Shown here: piece after piece, positions 4,485 to 7,872 of the stretch
Layout: every line of letters starts with the position of its first letter
Position numbering within the stretch: position 1 is the stretch's first letter
DNA from: DATJXG01 sp035500455
Lineage (GTDB): Bacteria; Acidobacteriota; Terriglobia; Terriglobales; Acidobacteriaceae
DNA: 7,872 nt
Assembly: GCA_035500455.1 (NCBI GenBank)
Contig: DATJXG010000054.1
Coordinates: 1-7,872 of the forward strand
Direction: 5' to 3'
Made by a program: the position numbers and the translations under genes
The notes under the pieces: model-generated
The model's database searches: none
Told to the model about the DNA's origin: nothing
The model's input: the letters and a program-made list of their open reading frames with translations, nothing else

Positions 4485-6929
4485 TCAATTGTTGCGGAGA
4501 GCAGCCATCGGGTCGATGCGAGAGGCCCTTCGCGCGGGGAGGTAGCCGGCAAGAAGCGCCACTATGGCTAGCGTGACGACCACCATTGCGAACGTAAGCG
4601 GGTCGGTGGGAGTGGTGCCGAAAAGTAAGGCGGCAATCGCCCTGGCCGCAAGCAGCGATACCAGGCTTCCGGTCGCGATCCCGATCAGCGTCAGCCGAAG
4701 GGTCTTTCCGATGACGCCGAGCTGCACCTTCGCAGTGGTTGCGCCCAAGGCCATGCGGATGCCAATCTCCTGGGTGCGCTGCGTCACCGAGTAGGAGATG
4801 ACGCCATAAACGCCGAGGGCAGCGAGTATCAGCCCAAGAGTGGCGAAGGCTGCTACCAGCAGAATGAAGAAGCGGCGCGGAGAAACCGCGCGGTCGACGA
4901 TGGCCTGAATAGGCCGGAATTCTGCGGCTGGTTGACTTGGGTTCAGCTCTCGCAGAGCATGGAGGACGCTGGCGGCAAGCGCCGAGGGCGGCAAGCTGCT
5001 GCGCACCACCAGCTGCGCGCTCGACGGCCGCTGCTGCATGGCGGGGTAGTAGATTTGCGAGCCGGCGCCGCCTTCCACGGTTTCTTCATGGACATCGTCC
5101 ACCACGCCGACCACCCGGTCTTCTTCCGGACCCCGCATGAGGATCTTCCCGACGGCATCCTCTCCCGGCCAGTAAACGCGCGCGGCCGAAGCATTGATCA
5201 GGACCACTCTCTCGCCACGCGGGCCGTCAGCCCAGGTAAAGTCGCGCCCCTGAATCCGCATGCCCATCGCGCGAATGAATCCCGGCGTGATCACGTATAC
5301 CAGCGGCGCGGGCATCTCGCCCGGAGCAATGGTCTTGCCCTTGGGCACCGGTGTGCCCCAGCTGCGGTTCGGTCCCAGCGGAAGGTAATCGGAGAAACCC
5401 GCGGCCTCCACGCCCGGCAGCGCGCTCACGCGGGCGATGATCTGCTGGAAGATCTCGCCGCGTTTGGCCTGGCTGGCCTCTTCGGATGGGGCGCCGTCGT
5501 CGAACTCCACCTTGATCGAGGCGGCGCGCTCGGGTTGAAAGCCGAGATCAACGTCCAGTACCTTGAGAAAGCTGCGCAGCAGCAGGCCGGCGCTGACCAG
5601 CAGCACGCACGCCAGAGCAATCTCAGAGACGACCAGCGCGGCGCGAACGCGCTCATGCCTGCGGCCCAAGCCCGCCCCGGCGCCGGAATCCTTGAGCACC
5701 TCCTGCAGATTGCCGCCGGCAATTCTTAGTCCGGGAAACAGGCCGAAGATCATGGCGGTGACAACCGCGACCAGAACAGCCCAGCCCAACGCCTGTCCAT
5801 CGATGCGCAGCGTGCTGAGGAGCGGAAGAGCCACAGAGCCCTGATGGGCAAGCCAGGCGATCAGCATGAGGGCCAATCCCAGTCCGAGGACCGCGCCCGC
5901 GCCGGAGAGGACCAGGCTCTCGGTCAGCAACTGGCGCACGATGCGCCCGCGGCTCGCCCCCAATGCGCCGCGAACGGCAAATTCCTTGGCGCGCGCGGCG
6001 GCGCGAGCCAGGAGCAGGTTCGAGAGGTTCACGGCGGCGATGAGCAAAATCGCGCCCACAGCACACCATAGTGCGACCAGCGAGCGGCGCAGCTTGCCGG
6101 TGACGTAGTCCTTCAGCGGCACGGGAATCAGAGCACCCTTGTAGCGCCCCAGCGTTTGGGGATACTTCACGTTGAAATACATGCTGGGCGCAACCCGATT
6201 GGCATCGTCGAGAGCCTGGGCCAAGGTCACACCCGGCTTGAGGCGGCCAAGAAGGGTGACGATGTTGCCCCAGTTCCGCTCCAGATTCAAATCGAGCGGA
6301 GTGAAGAGATCGACCTTCGCACCGGGAGAAAACACCGCACCGAAGTCGAAGCTGTCAGATAAGACGCCGACAACGGTGATCGGCGCGCCGTTCAGCTCGA
6401 TGGTCTGGCCCACGATGGCGGGGTCGGAGGCGAACTGACGCCGCCAGTAGGCATTGGCGAGCAGCGCAACGGGGTGGGGGCCGCCGCGGACCTCTTCCGC
6501 AGTGAAGAGGCGCCCCATGGCCGGCCGCACGCCGAGGACCTGGAAGAAGTTGCCGATGACTTCCATGCTCGTAGCCGGAACCGGCTCGCCGCGACCGGTG
6601 AGGCGAAGATTGTCGGGAGTGCTGAAGGCCATGTATCCGGTCACGTCCTGATAGGCGCGGCTCTGGGCGCGGAATTCTTCGTAGGCGTCGGCGGAGTAGG
6701 TAGCGCAGGAAAGGCCGCAGCCGGTCGGCGGGGGCGCAATCCACACCAACTCCTGCGACTCAGGGAAGGGCAGCGGGCGCAGGAGCAGCGTGTTGACTAC
6801 GCTGAAGACGCCGACATTGGCCCCGATCGCAAGCGCCAGAATGAGGATTGCGATCAAGGTGAAGCCACGATCGCGGCCCAGCGTTCGGAGAGTGTACTTG
6901 AGGTTCTGCAGGAAGAGGTCGAGTTTCAT
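4485..6929 (-). CDS. ABC transporter permease of the ADOP type (duplicated MacB/FtsX-like)
   Basis: An 814-residue inner-membrane protein with two MacB/FtsX-like halves in one chain, the architecture named acidobacterial duplicated orphan permease. A first membrane helix (about 22-48) is followed by a MacB-type periplasmic core (about 50-275) and an FtsX segment with three helices (about 284-404), including the EFAVRGALGASRGRIVRQ coupling-helix motif at 316-333. The pattern repeats: helix 428-452, periplasmic domain about 455-675, and FtsX helices about 686-800 with EIGIRMALGAT (721-731) and the end motif LPARRASRIDPMAALR. No Walker A or other ATPase motif is present and no ATP-binding gene is nearby. 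The short N-terminal prefix domain found in some relatives is absent. The start is bounded by an in-frame TAG two codons upstream (6936-6938); no Shine-Dalgarno sequence is evident. A role in peptide, lipid or antibiotic export or mechanotransmission is possible by analogy to MacB, but the substrate is unknown. Confidence 0.92.
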   Translation of the reverse strand: MKLDLFLQNLKYTLRTLGRDRGFTLIAILILALAIGANVGVFSVVNTLLLRPLPFPESQELVWIAPPPTGCGLSCATYSADAYEEFRAQSRAYQDVTGYMAFSTPDNLRLTGRGEPVPATSMEVIGNFFQVLGVRPAMGRLFTAEEVRGGPHPVALLANAYWRRQFASDPAIVGQTIELNGAPITVVGVLSDSFDFGAVFSPGAKVDLFTPLDLNLERNWGNIVTLLGRLKPGVTLAQALDDANRVAPSMYFNVKYPQTLGRYKGALIPVPLKDYVTGKLRRSLVALWCAVGAILLIAAVNLSNLLLARAAARAKEFAVRGALGASRGRIVRQLLTESLVLSGAGAVLGLGLALMLIAWLAHQGSVALPLLSTLRIDGQALGWAVLVAVVTAMIFGLFPGLRIAGGNLQEVLKDSGAGAGLGRRHERVRAALVVSEIALACVLLVSAGLLLRSFLKVLDVDLGFQPERAASIKVEFDDGAPSEEASQAKRGEIFQQIIARVSALPGVEAAGFSDYLPLGPNRSWGTPVPKGKTIAPGEMPAPLVYVITPGFIRAMGMRIQGRDFTWADGPRGERVVLINASAARVYWPGEDAVGKILMRGPEEDRVVGVVDDVHEETVEGGAGSQIYYPAMQQRPSSAQLVVRSSLPPSALAASVLHALRELNPSQPAAEFRPIQAIVDRAVSPRRFFILLVAAFATLGLILAALGVYGVISYSVTQRTQEIGIRMALGATTAKVQLGVIGKTLRLTLIGIATGSLVSLLAARAIAALLFGTTPTDPLTFAMVVVTLAIVALLAGYLPARRASRIDPMAALRNN

Positions 6930-7087
6930 GGTGGTCTAGACGGCGGGTCTCGAAGCTCGCGCCGGGGAAGCTCAAGACGCGAAACTCGCGTCGCGGGTAA
7001 CGAATGATTGGACGGGCCAGTCAGGGAACGGTGAGCTTGATTGGCGCGGAAGGGACGTTCTACTCGGGTCCGCCTGCACAGATCTGC
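6930..7087. other. Intergenic gap between the DUF5996 gene and the permease gene
   Basis: No coding signal is supported in these 158 bp. The only clear structure is a perfect 7-bp inverted repeat, GACGCGA/TCGCGTC (6976-6982 and 6986-6992), with a 3-nt loop. On the minus strand it is followed by TTGAGCTT rather than a run of T, so it is a weak terminator candidate. It could equally be a protein-binding site in the leader region of the permease gene. No good -35/-10 pair was found for the permease. Confidence 0.4.
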
Positions 7088-7872
7088 CTACTCAGGCTTG
7101 CCGCTGCCAACCAATTGCGGGTCCCAGCCTGCTCTCTCCGCGCCGGCTTTATACGTTGACTCGAAAAACGACACCAGATCGCTGTCGGGGTCTTGCGATT
7201 TGCGCAGATCGTCGTAGTCGAGAAGGAATTCGCCCATGGCCGGCTCCCATCGTGCGCTGGCCGGGCTGACTTTGGCGTGTTCGATTTCCGGAGGCTGCGG
7301 GTAGGTGAAGGAATAGAACGCGGGTTTCGGATAGGCGGCGCTGCCTGACCACCATCCCACCTCGATCAGCTCTTCGTTCATGGCGTTGCGCCGAATGTAG
7401 TCGGCCTTCTGGCCGGGCGAGGCGGCCTTGCCGTTGTAGCGCGCGTCGCGGATGTCGAGCGTTCCCCACATCAGCCCGATTGGCTGCGTCTTGCCCTTGA
7501 AGCGGCCGTGAAATATCTGCATCACGCGCTGCGTGCTCAGCAAGATTCTCCACCAGGCGTTGACCAGTGCCGCGTCATAGGGACGAGGCTGTGTGTCCTG
7601 GTCAAATGGAATGGTTTTGGGCACTTCCTGCGGCTTCATGTTGATGGAGACATCGACGCCGGCTTTGCCCAACATGTCGAAAACTTGCTTCACGAATTCG
7701 GCGACCGACATAGCCGCAAGGGCGAAGTGTCCCGAGGCACCCCAACTGGTTGTGCATTTCACCTGATGGGAAATCAGATCGATTTCGATTTCATATGCGG
7801 CGCCGGAATAGGGAATCGGACCCGTGGTCAGTCCTCGGCCGGCGATCCAGAGAGGGATCTCGGCCCATTGCG
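7088..7872 (-). CDS. DUF5996 family protein, 5' end outside the window
   Basis: The minus-strand frame is open from 7870 down to the TAG at 7088-7090, giving 260 visible residues; the gene begins beyond the window end. The valine codon GTG at 7762 is internal, not a start. The 36 residues before it (QWAEIPLWIAGRGLTTGPIP and onward to 7763) are a recognisable part of the family, where relatives read approximately VPLYVTxRGLTTSPIPY. Other family-like stretches are the IPFDQD segment, NAWWRILLSTQRV, FKGKTQPIGLMWGTLDIRDARYNGK, EVGWWSGSAAYPKPAFYSFTYP and the C-terminal MGEFLLDYDDLR with FFESTYKAGAERAGWD. Full-length members are about 300 residues, so roughly 40 are missing. No signal peptide or membrane segment is visible in the part seen. 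Molecular function of the family is not known to me. A 158-bp gap separates it from the permease gene, so co-transcription is possible but unproven. Confidence 0.85.
   Translation of the reverse strand, partial: QWAEIPLWIAGRGLTTGPIPYSGAAYEIEIDLISHQVKCTTSWGASGHFALAAMSVAEFVKQVFDMLGKAGVDVSINMKPQEVPKTIPFDQDTQPRPYDAALVNAWWRILLSTQRVMQIFHGRFKGKTQPIGLMWGTLDIRDARYNGKAASPGQKADYIRRNAMNEELIEVGWWSGSAAYPKPAFYSFTYPQPPEIEHAKVSPASARWEPAMGEFLLDYDDLRKSQDPDSDLVSFFESTYKAGAERAGWDPQLVGSGKPE

Noticed and set aside
4932..5729. 265-residue open frame on the plus strand opposite the permease
   Set aside because: It is His/Arg/Ala-rich with no recognisable domain; the permease frame on the other strand has clear repeated MacB/FtsX structure over its whole length.
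7760..7762. GTG as the start of the DUF5996 gene
   Set aside because: The same frame stays open to the window end and the upstream residues continue the family's conserved sequence, so this is an internal valine codon.

Overview
The window most resembles the chromosome of a member of the Acidobacteriota, probably a Terriglobia/Koribacter-like soil lineage. This is an inference from three things: the GC-rich coding bias, a very long ABC-type permease with the architecture called ADOP (acidobacterial duplicated orphan permease), and a secreted amidohydrolase of the kind common in these genomes. No ribosomal RNA or other taxonomic marker is present, so the assignment stays tentative.

Layout. 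The left part is on the plus strand: the 3' part of threonine synthase (thrC, cut by the window start), a compact VapBC type II toxin-antitoxin operon, and a MarC-family membrane protein. The right part is on the minus strand and, in transcription order, holds a DUF5996 protein (its 5' end cut by the window end), the ADOP permease, and an amidohydrolase with a signal peptide. The two halves converge on a 258-bp intergenic stretch (2751-3008). That stretch holds a ~102-bp imperfect palindrome built from 9-nt units and a second, smaller block of related units.

The genes do not form one pathway. thrC is core amino-acid metabolism. vapBC is a self-contained stress or addiction module with its own promoter: a consensus-like promoter overlaps two copies of a CATCATGATG palindrome, and the predicted transcription start falls on the GTG start codon of vapB, which suggests a leaderless, autorepressed transcript. 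marC, the amidohydrolase, the permease and the DUF5996 gene look like independent transcription units, since the gaps between them are 91-258 bp.

The most unusual feature is inside vapC. Seven in-frame 15-bp tandem repeats (1574-1678) add about 35 residues of Ser-Gly-Ala-Thr-X to the PIN-domain toxin, at a point where related toxins have a short loop. Neighbouring units differ in small steps and the first two are identical, as expected for slippage expansion. I found no clear evidence of a wholly new multi-gene system. The repeat-bearing toxin, its operator/leaderless promoter and the palindromic intergenic element deserve the closest look.
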